The notes beneath the pieces are model-generated. The model searched no databases. It saw nothing but the letters and a program-made list of their open reading frames with translations, and had not been told where the DNA came from. The position numbers were made by a program, and so were the translations under genes. From NCBI RefSeq assembly GCF_030445035.2, contig NC_080678.1:114678599-114742598 (forward strand): a stretch of DNA of 64,000 nt. Direction: 5' to 3'. This document shows, piece after piece, positions 11,569-25,100 of this stretch. Within the stretch, counting starts at the first letter, position 1, and every line of letters starts with the position of its first letter. The stretch comes from Dasypus novemcinctus. Its lineage: Eukaryota; Chordata; Mammalia; Cingulata; Dasypodidae.

Positions 11569-13789
11569 AGTAGATGGTTGAGGAGTGGCTTCTGATAGGC
11601 TGATGACAGATCTAGAACCTGTCCTAAATTCTCTTCCAAAGGGGAGAGGTCCTGCCTGTCCTGCTCCTCTCCTGGGCATCTCCGAGTGTCCCTTCATCTC
11701 CCTTTGGCCTGTGACATGCAGTTGGTCCATCTTTTCTTTGAGGCTTCACACAGCTTGCCTCAGGGGGCTGCAGCCTGGATCCCCCAGTTCACACCAGGCC
11801 TGAGCCAGTGTCAAAGCAGAGATCTAGCCAACGGCCCGAGGCAGTGAGCCTGGAGTCTTCCAACAAAATTCTTTCAACCCATGAAATAGGCTGCCACACA
11901 GCTTCCCTACAGCCTTGGCTGTGACTTGTACCCCCTTCCTCAGCATCCTTGAGATCCTGGTGTACTGCTGGATTAAGTCAGTTTCCAGGAACTGACCTTA
12001 GGAAGGCAGCAGATGCACAAGGATGAACAGAGACAGACAAGGCAGCAGTTAATCTGTGCTCTCCCTTTCAGAGGGCCATCCAGGTTCTCTTGTTTTCACC
12101 TTCTCAGGACCCCTCACAAGGCCACAAGGAGGCACCTGTGGCTGATGTGCAGGTGTGGAATAAAGGGCATTCCAGGGTAAAGGCTGGATGGGATGCCTGG
12201 TCCCACCTGCAGCCTCCTGTCCTTTCCTCTGACACTCCTGCCATCCACCACTTCCTGCTGGGAGTTGTCATCTCACTGCCCAAGAAGCATCAGCCTGCTC
12301 CGGACAGTCCTAGTAGCCAAATGTTGGGGCCTCTCCCCAAGATGCTTGAGACCTAGTGGCTCACTGGATGCCCTTGCAGGCCAATGGCCCCATGTGGCTT
12401 TTTTGGTCTGACCTCAGTATATTCAGGCAGTGGGAAGATCAGGAGGAAGGTACAGGCTTGATGCTGAAACATATTTTTTCCACCCTGTCTTGTTTGCTGC
12501 TGGTTTCAGGATTCACAGCTCAGAGAGTGGTTAGTGACCTCACAGGTCATCAGGCTCAATCTCCACCTGGGGATAGAACTGCACTGCTAATCTACCTCCA
12601 CTCACACATGTCCAGTGCCCAGGGACACATTCTTTACGGAGACACTGTGAAGATAACTCTGAATTTTAGGTCAGGTTTCCTTGCATGGACCAACATTTTC
12701 ATACCCTGCAGGAATGGCCCCATCAAAACTGAAAATTAACCTCCCATCTCCTGACCTCCAGTCCTACCTTCCAGAAGCAGCCACTTGCAAAACCTCTTCT
12801 TTTGTGAGCATGTTGCACATTATTCTGATAACATGGTTGTACTGAGTACAGTTTCTTATTAAAGTTTACATATTATCTCTTGAACTCTTCCATTTTCCTA
12901 ACAGAGTTAAATAATTTCAGACTAAATATTTATTGCTTACTTTGCCATTACAATATATTGTTTGTAGCTGAGCTATTTATTATGGTGTTTAGTTTTTAAT
13001 GATTTGTTATGTTTATTTTTTATCTTGTTACTTCAGGGATCTTTTAGTTTCCCATGCTTTCTGATTATGTAGAAGCTTCCCTCTTATATAACTAGCTTCC
13101 CGAATTTTTCATAGATATTCTCTTAATTCTCTGAGACTATGAATTGCAGAATTTTTACATTTTATCCCGCTCACTGGTTCTTCTGAATTTTTCTGGTTGT
13201 TGCTGTAGGTACTGATATTTTGGTCACAAATTTTAAGAGCTGAGGTGTTCCTCGAGTGTCTGACCATCTTTGTCCGTTCTCATCTAAAAAGGGGGCACAA
13301 AAACACTATCATGGCTCATTGTGCCAGAATTTTTTGTTATTCCACACTGTGTCCTTCTCCAGTCTTTGGGTATCCTGTGACTTATTCTACTGGCCATAAG
13401 CCCTTGCTTTCTTTCTGTAGTCTAGACCCTCCTTCAAAATCATCTCAAACTGGGAACTTTCCTAGATGGTGTGTGTGAGTTGATGACTCTTGCTTCCTAT
13501 AAATATTCTTGTAATTGTAATTCTTTGGAAGGCCCTTTTCAGCCAGGGCAAGAAGAGAAGAGTAGAGAGAAGTGTTAGCATTAGCTAGGAAAAGGAGGGG
13601 CCTTGTACTTTTTCCTGTGGGCTGCGAAGGGTAAAGTCTGTACTGTCGGTGCCTTTTCAGAAGCTAGAGCTTTGCAGTCCAGAAGTTGTCCAATGCTAGA
13701 GAAGACCCAGAGTGCCTGCACCTCCTGCAAAGGGCAGAGCAGGTGCTTTGTGATTGGAGATGGGTTCTTATCCATGCTAGCCCCAGAAA
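11569..13789. other. Unannotated flank upstream of ANTXRL
   Basis: No exon recognised, including no signal-peptide exon ending in the FDLYF.LDK motif. The 12750-13500 part is AT-rich and probably decayed repeat. Confidence 0.5.
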
Positions 13790-13925
13790 GTGTGGCCAAC
13801 GACTTGACCTGCCTGACCCTCAGTTATCCCATCTGTGAAATGATAGTAACACCGGTCATCAGGTTGTCCTGGAATTGGAAGTCATGCATAAAAAGTGCCT
13901 GGGATATAAATACCCCATAAATGAT
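13790..13925 (-). repeat. MIR fragment, antisense
   Basis: Contains the core complement: ctcagttatcccatctgtga, then aatgatagtaacacc, and aaaagtgcctgg, in the order expected for an antisense MIR. Confidence 0.8.
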
Positions 13926-14034
13926 AGTCCTGATATCTTTAGAACCATCTGTCCTTAGTTTCCTCATTGTCTGCTGGCAGTTTTACTTATTTAAAATTTT
14001 TTTAAAAAAAGATAAATAGATCACACAACTCTTA

Positions 14035-14170
14035 CGTTAAAAAATGCAAGTTCCCATATACCCCACTCCCCACTCCCCACCCCCCACCCCCGCTCCTCCC
14101 ACATCAACATCCTCTTTTATCAGTAAGGCACATTCATTGCATTTGGTGAATACACCCTGGAGCACTGCCC
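14035..14170 (-). repeat. Xenarthran repeat 'X', copy 3
   Basis: A short A-rich-end fragment with the C-rich tract and the gcacattcattgcatttggt segment. It is inverted relative to copy 4, 155 bases away. Confidence 0.7.
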
Positions 14171-14324
14171 TGCTGACCGTTTTAGACACAGCCTAGAGGA
14201 GGCAGTAAAGAAGGAGGGCAGGAGAAAGTTGCTCTTGCGTGTATATCAATGTCTGTAAACAGGACATTGAGAATTGTTTTAGTTTCCTCATTGCTAAAGC
14301 AAATACCATACAGTGGGTTGGATT

Positions 14325-14930
14325 AAACACAAAGCCAGCTAACAGGGAGGTGAAGAAGGTCAACCACCACACCAGGGAGCCAAGAGTGCCTACAACTGCA
14401 AACAGGAGAACTGTATCCATCATCCAAGTGGAAGCTAAGCCCCCTCTTGATACAGAGGTGGAGTGGACATAACCATCCCAGGGTCCACAGGATGGAGGAG
14501 TGGAGTATGGATTAGAGCAGACTTGCCGATGCTCGATTCTGGAATTGTGATTAGTGATGGAAGTAAATGTGGCATTGAGGTGGAGAAAGTGGCCATGGTG
14601 GCTGCTGGGGGTAGGGAGTGGGAAGAAGAGATGTGATGTGGGGGCATTTTCAGGACTTGGAACTGTCCTGGGTGATACTGTAGGGACAGTTACTGGACAT
14701 TGTGTGTCCTCCCATGGCCCACTGGGTGGACTGGGTGTGAGTATGAACTTAAATGTGGACCATTGACCATGTGGTGCAGCAGTGCTCAGAGATGTGTTCA
14801 ACGAGTGCAGTGAGTGTCCCATGATGTTGGAGGAGGTTGTTGTTGTAGGAGGAGTGGGGTAAGGGGGTGGGGGGTAAATGGGGACCTCATATTTTTTAAT
14901 GTAACATTGAAAAATAAGGACAAAAATTTA
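14325..14930 (+). repeat. Xenarthran repeat 'X', copy 4
   Basis: About 600 bases in + orientation, from aggtgaagaaggtcaaccac to the end block catattttttaatgtaacat. It is close to copies 1 and 7. Confidence 0.78.
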
Positions 14931-14936
14931 TTGGCT

Positions 14937-15310
14937 CATGGTTTTGATGCTAGAGAGGTCCAAGCCAAGATGATGCTTTCTTCCCAAAGACTGGCCTCCC
15001 AGGGCAGGCTGTTTAGGTCTTTGGTCCTGAGCCCCTATGTCATGATGCAATGCACATGGCAGCCTCTCCTGGTCTCCCCCTTCTCTTCTAGGCTCTGTTG
15101 ACTTTTACCTTCCAGCTGCTCCCTTTCTGGCTTTTTCTCTGTGACCTTACCTATAAGGTCTTCAGTAACAGGATTAGGACCCATTCTGGACCACATACTA
15201 CTGAGGCAACCTCATCAAAGTCCTTATCCTCAAGGGTTCATACCCAGAGTAATGGATTTAGTTTCAGAACATGTTTTTTTATGGGATACAGAGCTCCAAA
15301 CTGCCCAAAG
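14937..15310 (-). mobile_element. MaLR-like LTR, antisense
   Basis: The block from tttattggctcatggttttg to cagaacatgttttttta follows, on the opposite strand, the order of the LTRs at 21064 and 27397. The end near 15310 is approximate. Confidence 0.6.
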
Positions 15311-16109
15311 TTACATTAATTGCTGGAAGGGAAAGGAAGGGCCTCCCTGTGGGTTGGTCCCTCTGATGCATGCAATAGGGGGGACTTGAGTGGTCACAGA
15401 TCCAGGGAGAGAGCCAGCAGGGAATAAGGAGGCCTGGGGCCAGCCTTGCCCCCATGACTTACCTCTGCAGGCCCTCAGACTGCAGGGCTGCAAGGAACCC
15501 AGGCACCTACCACTTCCTTCCATAACCTGAGTCATTCCCAGCTCCACAAAGCTGTACACAACAGATCTGTGGATGTGCAATGACCTTGAACCCAGGGGAG
15601 ATACATAGATATGAGCAGCTTCTCACCTGGCCAAAAGGGGCTCTGAGCCTCAGCCTCCTCCAACCACCTCTCTTCTTCCAGGCACTGAACACAACCTGGA
15701 GAAGCTTCTCCATTTACTCAGAGGGAGAAAGAGCCTGAAAGTGTGGGTGGGAGGGCCTGGGGCTTTCCCTGCTGGTCAGCACCTGATGGGCTCAGCCAGC
15801 CAATCCATCGCCCCCATCCTGGCCCTCTCGGCTCCTCCAGTGTCCACACCTCCATCTGCCTGGGGCTGACTTGGCTTCAGCACTGGAAGGTCCTGGTCCA
15901 GGAAGCTCCTCTGACCTGGGCAAATGGGCTGGGGGCGCCCCTGCCCTGCTCACCAGATGTGCCATGGTGCCTGAGGGCTGCTGCTCTCCAAGGCTGTGTC
16001 CGGGAGGGAGGCGCCTGTTAGAGAGGCTGCTGGAATTGGGGGACAGGTAGAATCTCTGCTTGCCCAACAGGGCACCTCGTCCCCCTGACCCATGCCCTCT
16101 TGTCCTCAG
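15311..16109. other. Sequence just upstream of ANTXRL exon 2
   Basis: GC-moderate sequence ending in the exon 2 acceptor. Exon 1 is not recognised here. The open frames across 15740-16400 are chance frames. Confidence 0.5.
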
Positions 16110-16181
16110 GTCGACGTTTGTGGGGAAAAGCTGGAGGAGCATATACAAATTTGTTGGTGACATCACGAATGAATTAAAGAA
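16110..16181 (+). CDS. ANTXRL: ANTXRL exon 2, start of vWA domain
   Basis: A 72-base exon between tgtcctcag and the donor gtatgg. The first G completes a codon begun in the unseen exon 1, then the frame reads [20 protein letters not shown]. It aligns with the SGSV...W..IY.FV segment that follows the Asp-Lys of the MIDAS loop in ANTXR1/2, and 72 bases is also the length I recall for that exon in the paralogues. The second MIDAS serine is phenylalanine here. Confidence 0.85.
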
Positions 16182-19100
16182 GTATGGCTTCTCCGAGCTG
16201 CGGGCCCCTTGGGCTGTGGGAGCTCGGCCCCGGCCAGGCAGAGCGCACATCCCTTGGAGCCTCCAGGGGCCTGCACGTCCCTTGGGTGGGAGCCCCGAGC
16301 CCAGGGCTCTGAACAAGAGCAGAGGACAGATGGAGAGATGCCAGTGGACGCCCCCTATGGTGGCCAAGGGGTGGTGCCAAGGGGAGGGAGCTCAGTAAAA
16401 TCCATCCATGGCCAGGACAGGGAGGTGGGGACCAGCTCCCCAGAGAGGGCTAATTGTTGGAGGAGGGGCGATGGGGGAGGGGAGATGGGGGAGGGGAAGG
16501 AGGGACAGAGCTGCAAGAATATCACAGTAGAAGGGAGACGCCTCAGAGATGCGAGTGCAGGTCTTGATGTCACTGCAGGTGTGTGCAGGTGTGCGCAGGT
16601 GTGCACAGTTGTGCACAGGTGTGCACATGCGTCTTCTGGGGTGTTGGGCTCTAGGGGTGGGCAGAATGCCATCCTGGCACCCGCTCTTGCGTGAAGCCTC
16701 CAAGTCCTTCACTCAAGTTGTCGGCACTGCCTGGTGGGGAGTGGGCCCAGACGTGAGACGCGGTGGGGAGGGGACGGCTGGGCGGGGACCCGGCCTGGCT
16801 GCCTGGGCGTGCGGCTTCCAGCTGTGAGCGGCCTCTCACGAGTGGGTGCTTCCTCGCAGCCCGAAAATGCGGATCGCCTTCATCACGTTCGACTCTCAGG
16901 CCTACGTGTCCATGGACCTCACGTCAGACGAGTAAGACCCCCGGATGTCCTCAGTGGACCCAGAGGCCCCACAGGGCAGTGAGGAGCAAGCCCCAGTGTC
17001 AGGCTGGCCCTCACCCAGGACCCGGGTTCCTCGGGGACGCCTGGCACCTGGCACTGTCTCCCCCAGTGTTCTCTCCTCACCCCTTCCCCTGTCTCCCTTG
17101 TCCCGAGCACCCCCTGGCAGCACGTCCCTTCATCAGAGTCTCTGAAGAGTCCAGGGACCCAGGCGGGCTGGTGGAGACTCGTGCATGTCCTGTCTCAGCC
17201 CTGCCTGTGCTGTGAGCCCAGCTCTGTGCCTGCTCATCCCCCTCTAGATTTGGGGGGGCAGGGTCCGAACCAGGCGGGACGATGGGGGCAGTCAGGGTGC
17301 TGGAGCAAAGGGTCTGGGGAAGCCAGAGTGGGTCAAAAAGAGGAGCCCAAGGGCAGGGTCCCGCAGGCGTGGGACAGGCACAGGTGGGGGCATGCGGTGG
17401 CCTGAATGGGGTCACAAAGCCTGGAAGTGGGGCTGGTGAAGTGCCTGGTGGCCGCAGGGTCCAGGCACTTGGGGATGCCAGTGCTGGGGTCCCATCCTGA
17501 GTGGGGAGCCAAAGGAGCCTTGGGTACATGTCAGCCTGGGGGTGGTGCCTGGGGTTGGAGCAGAGCACGCTGCCCGCACCTTGGAGGGAAGCCAGGGCAG
17601 CAGGGGAGGCAGGAGGCAGCACCCGATGGGGGTGCCGGGGGGGCCAGGCCTCCCCATGGTACTCCAGGAGGAGCTGCAAGGGCTGATGCTCTGGGCAGGG
17701 GTGAGAGCATGGAGGGGGAGTGGGTGTCATGTGGGTTTGGAGGTGGGAGGAAGCAAGTCTTGGAAAGCTCCTGGGTGGGGCCGTGGTGTCCAGGGGAAGC
17801 TGGCCTGGGGCAGGAAGGCCCCCCCAGGCAGGAGGCTGCAGGAGCCGTGCAGGAAGGACACGTGCAGGGAGCCCGAAGTCCTCAAGCAGCAGCCCTGGGG
17901 GCGCATGGCCTGCAGCAGAGCTGGGGCGGCCTGGGACTGGTGCTCCCACATGTGCTCCCTGCCGGAGCTGAGGAGGGGTGGGCAGAGGGGTGGGGTAGGG
18001 CCTGAAGGGTCCCTGGACTTGGGAGCAGAGGGAGCCTGACCCCCTGGGGGGTGTGGAGAGCGTGTGGCCGTGGGTGGCAGGTGCAGGGTCCTGGTGGATC
18101 TGCTGTGGGGGCAGAGGCCGGAGCACAGGGACTGGGTGGCCCCAGCTGGGCTGTCAGGAGAGTGAGACCAGGGAGGGGGGGTCCTAGGGCAAGAGGCACC
18201 TGCAGGAGGAGGGGCTTGCCCAGGGAGGGGGAGCCTGCACACCAGCCTCCAGGGGTCCCAGCCCCACCTCCTGAGCTGGGCGGGCCTGTGAGGCCACCCA
18301 CACTGCCCCCCCCTCTGCCCACAACCCACCCTCCTCCCAGCTTTTGGCCTTCCTCCCCCAGCAGCCCAGGAACCCTCTTAGGCCTATTTGCTGCTTCCTC
18401 TAGCACTGGCACAAGCATCTAGTGACACTGAGCTCCCCCCCAGGGGGCTGCTGAACAGGGGAGGGGGTGGGCAGTGGAGAAGCAGGACGAGTTTTCCCAA
18501 ACTCAGCCTCCCATGGGCCACCTGCGGGGGGTCCCCCAGGAGTTCCACAGAAACACTGGTCCCTCGTGAGTGCTGCCTCGCAGCTGCATGTGCAGGGATG
18601 CCCCCGCTGTGGAGTGGACGGTCAGAGGCAGGGCCCCTGGGGCTGGGTGCTGGGTGCTGTGGGTCAGGGATGCACCCAGCAAGCCAGGCCGAGCCCATGG
18701 GGAGAGCGGAGCCCTGTCTGCATGTGAGATGCACCAGCGTCCTTGCACGTCCACGCAGAGTGACGGTGGGAGGGCCACGCCCACCTCCACTGCCTTCTCC
18801 ATGTTGCATTTCAGAGAATATCTTCAACAAGGTCTTCGGAGACTCATGCGTGAACGTAATCTGGTGTCATCTTCCTACATGAATGTAGGACTAGAGAAGG
18901 TACAGCTGCTGGAGCCTGGGGAGTTCATGCCTCTGTATCACGTTCTTAGAGGGCTCCTTGCTCATTTAACCCCCTTGTCCAACATTTCCTTCTTTTGTTG
19001 CAGGCAAATATGATGATGAGAAAATCCAGCTCTCAAGGTAAGCCCCCTCCTGCCCTCTGTGTTCTCAGGGGCCCAGGGCAAAGCCGGGTTTGGGCATCAG

Positions 19101-22100
19101 CGAGTTCGGGTCCCGATCCCTCCCCTATGTTCTAGCTCTGAGCTGGAGGAAGTTCCTTACGGTCTCCCAGTTACAGATTCCTCTGTACGAGGAGGCTAAG
19201 ATAATACCCACCTCGCCTTTACGAGAACTAAGGTATCTGCCTGCACCTTTGGATTTGAGAGGCTGCAGGTGCATCCAGGTGAGGCCACTTACCTCTCTGA
19301 CCTGCAGTTGGGAAAAGATAAGGAAGCAGACGAGGGCCCCACGCAGACATAGGGTTTGATTTATGGAACATCTTATCGACTGCCACCCTTTGTTGCCTGC
19401 TGAGCCCTCTGAGCTGCACTGTGGCTTTCGGCTCTTCTTCCTTCCACCCTGTGCCTCCCTCCCTGATGGTATTGGGTGCTGTCCTCAGACCAGGAGTGAC
19501 GTCCCTCCAGGCTTCTCAGGGGGCTGCACTGTGGTTTGCAGAGCCCTTGGCTGGGCGCATGGTCCCCCTTCAAGGGCCTTGGCCAGGGGCCCTGGGGCCC
19601 GGGACACTGGCAGGAACCCCCAGGCCAGCCCGGCTCAGGGATCCCTTACCCTAAACCTGCAGCCCACCCATTACAGCAGGTCAGCCTGTGGTCTCCCTGC
19701 TGTTCTGGAGTCTTGCACCTGTCAGGTGCACGAGCTGGGTTTCCCTTCCTGGCACAGGTGATACCATCTGGTGGGGGAGGGTGGGGTAGCCTGGCAGAAG
19801 GGGCCCTGAGTTGGGCTCAGTCTCCTGTCTGCCAGGTGGGTCCTGGCTCAGGCCCTTCTCTGCTGAAAGCCTGCAGAGTAGGGTGGCCGGCACATGCGTC
19901 CCGGTGAGCTGCCCACGCCTTGCCTGCGAGGACTTGGTGTGGGGCACTGGGCCGTGTCCCAGCATGGGCAGCCCTGCAGTTCTGCTGCCATGGCTCCCTG
20001 GTGCACCCCAAGTGCCATTCCCACCTGGCCCCTCTTTGCTTGTCCTCCAGGTAGGAAGGTCACCAGAGTGGTCTATGCTCTGACGGCTGCAAACATACCT
20101 CAAGGGGCAGACTGGCTGGCTGCGGAGGAAGTGAGTCCAATCCATCATTACAGCCATTATGCTGCACTGATTCTGGGGAATTCTACTCAACACCTTCTTT
20201 CTCTTAGGCTCGAAAGGCTCGGAAGATGGGAGCTATCGTTTTCACCATTGGTGCGAACGACTTTGAGCAAAAACAGGTAAGTGAGAACAGGTAATGCAGG
20301 GGCCACCCTTGAGCCTGATTGGGGGCAGGTGTCAGAGGCTGGTTTCCCCAGGTAGCCCAGGGATGCCATCCTAACCCTCCCCCCCCAATTACTTGGGTCT
20401 ACCCCATCCACTTTAAAGGATGGAGTTGGCAGGCTCAGTTGCACCCCAGCTGAGGGTGGAGGCCGTCCCCCATGAGTTCTGCTGCAGATGAAGGATCTAG
20501 TTCCAGGGAAACACTGCCCAGACCCTGACGTGTTGGCCAGGCACTGTCCCATTTGTGGAACCAGCTGTCCCTTCCATGCCCTGGCTGTGCATCCCAACCA
20601 CCTCCTCTCCCTCATAGCTGGAAGGAATTGCACATTCCAAGGACCATGTGTTTGGGGTCCCTGATCTGAACTCCCTGTCAAGCATCAGTTCCCAGGTGAG
20701 TGGAAACTGGACGTGAGAAGCCCGATGGGTGTGAGAAGCTGAAAGTGAGGAGGGGCTTGTCGAGAATCTCCCCACAGCTCACACCCTGCCCTTCTGCCCA
20801 CTGTGGATTCTAGGTAATTGAGAAGAGCTGCATCGAAATTAAATATCTGGAACCTACCAATGTCTGCATGGGAGGTAAGGGCTGAGGTGTCACTGGTGTA
20901 GACAGAGGTATGTGTGTGCATGTGTATGTACATCCATGTGTGTATGTGGATATGCATGTGTGTATGTGTGTGAATTGTGTGTGTGTGCCTTTCATGAGTG
21001 TATATATGTGCATGTGGGTGATGGCATGTGTTTGTGTGTGTGTGTATGTACATGTGTTGTTGTTGTGGTTGAGGCTGTATAGACCCCAGAAAAGCATGTT
21101 CTTAAAGCTATTCCATTCTTGTGGGTGTGAACCTAATGTACGTAGGGTCTTTCCCTTTTGATAAGGTTACTTCATTTAAGGCATAGCCCAGGGTTGTTCT
21201 CTGTCCTATTACTGGAGTTGTTTAAAGTGAATGAAATTCAGAAGAAGAGAGAGACAGCAACAGAAGCAAGATGCTGGAAATAAGGACACCCAGAAGAGAA
21301 GAGAGAAATCAGCAGATGCACCATGTGCCATGCAACATACATTGGAGTCCAGGATCATCAGCAGGTGGTCTTCAGGAAGAAGACCTCAGAACTGTAATCT
21401 GAAAGCAAATAAATCCCCACTCTAAAAGCCAACCCATTTCTGGTATGTTGCTTTTGGCAGCCTAGCAAACTGGAACAGATTTTGGTAATAAGAAAGTGGG
21501 TAGCTGCTATTGCAAATACCAAAAATGTTTAAAAAGCTGTTAGATGGGACAACCAGCAAAATGGCAACAGAATAAGGAGCTCCTGGAGTCAGTTTGTGCT
21601 ACAGGGCAGTTAGTAATCCCCCAGAGCTGTCTAAAACACCTGTTTGGGGCTTCCAGGAGACCAGACAAATATCCTGCAACGTCAGGAGCTATTCTGGGTC
21701 TAGAAATGGAAGTTCCACTTCCAAAAACCAGGAAGACATGTTTGGGCACCAAATTCAACTACTAATTAGAAAATTCAGTGGGTTCAAATATAATCCTAAG
21801 AACTGCTAAAGTTTGAGCCAGTCCAAGTTTGAAAGAGGCCAATAGCCACCATTTTGACTCCATCCCCCTGGATGACGGTAAGCCAGGTTGACTGAAAATT
21901 ACAGTGAAGGTAGGGACCAGCTTCTTTCACCAAGATCATCCTGCAGTCCTAGCCTATGCTTCAGCCCCACCTCTAGCAGAGAGGAAGCTGGCAGGCCCTA
22001 CACCAGCCTCTCCGGGTAACTATGGGTTCATTTGTTTGGCACGGACCAAATAGTCAGAAGTCTACCAGGTCATCTGTCATCATTTTGGGCCTTCATGGCA

Positions 22101-25100
22101 TAGATTGCTGCTCACACCTGCAGCTTCCTCTCCTCCCCAGGCAGGGAAGAAAGGGGCATGAGCTTCATTAGTCTCTCTGGGCAACTGCAGTCTAGGCCTG
22201 TATGACTTGGATTATTATACAAGGCTGCAGCTGTGTCCCTACCCCTGGCAAAGGAGAAAACTGGGAGAAGCATCATCAGTCCCTGGGGCAATGAGGGTAG
22301 CTTGAACCTCCACAGCTTACAGCACCAATGACATCCTTGGCTTGTACTAAATAACGAGCAAGGGAGAAAAGGCAAGAGCCCTAAAGAGAGAAACTGCACC
22401 CAGAATAAATACATTTAGTAGCCACATGCCAAGCAGCAACAAAAAATTACAATCCACACCAAGAAACAGGAAGATATGGCCCAGTTAAAGGAACAAGACA
22501 AGCCTCCACATTACATAAAGGAGTTAAGACATCTAATCATAGATGTTCAAACAAACCTCAATAAATTCAATGAGATGGCTAAGAGGATTAAGGAAATTAA
22601 AAAGACATTGGATGAGCACAAAGAAGAATTTGAAAGCATACATAGAACAATAGCAGATCTTATGGGAATGAAAGGTGCAATAAATGAAATTAAAAATACA
22701 CTGGAATTATATAATAGCAGATTTGAAGATGCAGAAGGAAGGATTGGTGAGCTTGAAGAAATGAACTCTGAAAGCAAATACACAAAAGAACAGATGAAGA
22801 AAAGAATGGAAAAAATTGAACATGGTCTTGGGGAACTAAATATCAGCAAGAGAAGTGCAAACATTCATGTCATGGGTGTCCCAGAAGGAGAAGAGAAGGA
22901 AAGGGGGCATAAGGAATATTTGAAGAAATACTGGTAGGAAATTTCCCAACCCTATTGAAGAATATAGATATCCATGTCCAAGGAGCACAATGTACTCCCA
23001 ACTGAATAAATCCAAATAGACCAACTGTGAGGCACATACTAATCAGAATGTCAAATGCCAAAGTTGAAGGAAGAATTCTGAGAATAGCAAGAGAAAAGCA
23101 ATGCATAACATGTAAAGGACACCCAATAAGACTAAGTGCCAATTTTGTATTAGAAACCACAGAGGCTGTAAGACAGTGGTATGATATATTTAAGATAATG
23201 CAAGAGGAAAAGTTTCCAGCCAAGAATCTTATATCCAGCAAGATTGTCTTTCAGAAATGAGGGAAAGTTTAGAACATTCACAGATAAACAGAGACTGAGA
23301 GAGTTTGTAACCAAGAAATCAGCTTTGCAGGAAATACTAAAGGGAGTGCAGGAGCCTGAAAAGACAGGAGAGAGAGGCTTAAGAGAGATTCTACAAATGA
23401 AGAACATATCAGTAAAAGTAAGTAAAAGTGTAAAAAGAATAGTGAAAATAAAATACAAAAGATAAAACCCAAATATTTAGAAATAAACTTAACCAACAAT
23501 GTAAAGCATTTTTATTCAGAAACCTGCAACTCATTGTTAAAAGAAAAAAAAAAAAAAAGACCTAAATAATTGGAAGAACATTCCATGCTCACAGATTGGA
23601 AAACTAAATATCATTAAAGATATCAATTCTACTCAAACTGATAAACAGATTCAATGCAAACCTGATAAAAATTCTACCAGCATTTAAAAAATAAATGGAA
23701 AACACACTTATCCAATTTATTTGGAAGGGTAAGGGGTCTTTAATAACCAGAAACATCTTAAAAGGAAAAGTGAAGTTGGTGGACTCTCACTTCCAGTCTT
23801 TAATTCATATTACCTAGCTACAGTGGTAAAATAGCATGGTCCTGACATAAAGACAGGCACATAGACCGATGGATCCAGACTGATGGTTCAAAAATAAGAC
23901 CCTCACATCTATGGTCAAGTGATTTTTGACAAGCCTGTCAAACACCTCCAACTTGAGCAGAACAGTCCATTCAACAAATGGTGCTGAGAGAACTAGATAT
24001 TCATAGTCAAAAGAAGGAAAGAGGACCCCCCTATATCTCACACTTTCTACAAAAATTAACTCAAAATGGATCAAATATCTAAATGTAAAAGCAGGAGCCA
24101 TAAAGTTTCTAGAAGAAAATGTAGGAAAATATTTTTAAGACCTGGTGGTAGGTGGTGGAGTCTTAAAGGAGATAAGAGGAGGACTGAGGTATACCACTGA
24201 TGTTTAATGTATGTAAAAGTTTTAATTAACCTTACTGTAAAAGTGTGGAACTGTATAGAGTTGAAGGTACCACATTACAGTTAGTAACAGCGGGTTTATA
24301 AATGGGAATGTGGCTGAAAATGGTAGTCTAGGAATGTAAATGCCAATTGACAGAAAGCTAGAGAATTACCTAGGGACTAAATCACACAGTAAAACCAGAG
24401 GTGGGTGGGAATTGTGGTTGATGGTACAGATGCAAGAGTTCTTTGTGAGCTAGAGCAGAAGTACATCACTACTGCAGGTTGGTGGGAATGTGATGAAGCA
24501 TGGGAAAACAATTGGAGTGACCTATGTGCTGTAGTTAACAGCAGTGATGTAATATTCATGCATCTATATTAAAGATGTACTGTGTTGATACTGTTTGAGT
24601 ATGGAAAAAGTGTGCCAAATATATGCTATGGACCTAGTAATGATCAATGATATTATCTCATAATCTGTAACAAATGTTCCACCATGGTGTGATGTGTTGA
24701 CAGAGGGATGTTGTATAAGCATTCTGTACATGTACATGATTGTTTTGTAAGTTTGTAACTTCTATCATAAAAATACATTAAAAACATAATAGCAGGGTGG
24801 TTTGGGGGGAAAATATACCAAATAAAAGATAAGGACTATGGTTAGGAGTAAGATTTTGAAGATATTCTTTCATAATTTGTAACAGATGTCTCACAACAAT
24901 GCAAAATGTTGGTGGTGAGTTGATGTATGAGACCCCTGTATGATGTTATGCATGTTTGCTTTGCAAGTTCACAACTTTTCTATACACATATTATTTATGT
25001 GTGTTCATGTATAAATGATATAAACATAAAAAATAATAATAATAGGGTGGGTTAGGGAAAAATAAACCAAATATAAGATTCTTTGGTTATTAGTAGTATT

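Noticed and set aside
17077-18126. 349-codon open frame on the - strand in intron 3
   Set aside because: Lies in a GC-rich intron opposite other long frames; proline- and leucine-rich without recognisable domain.
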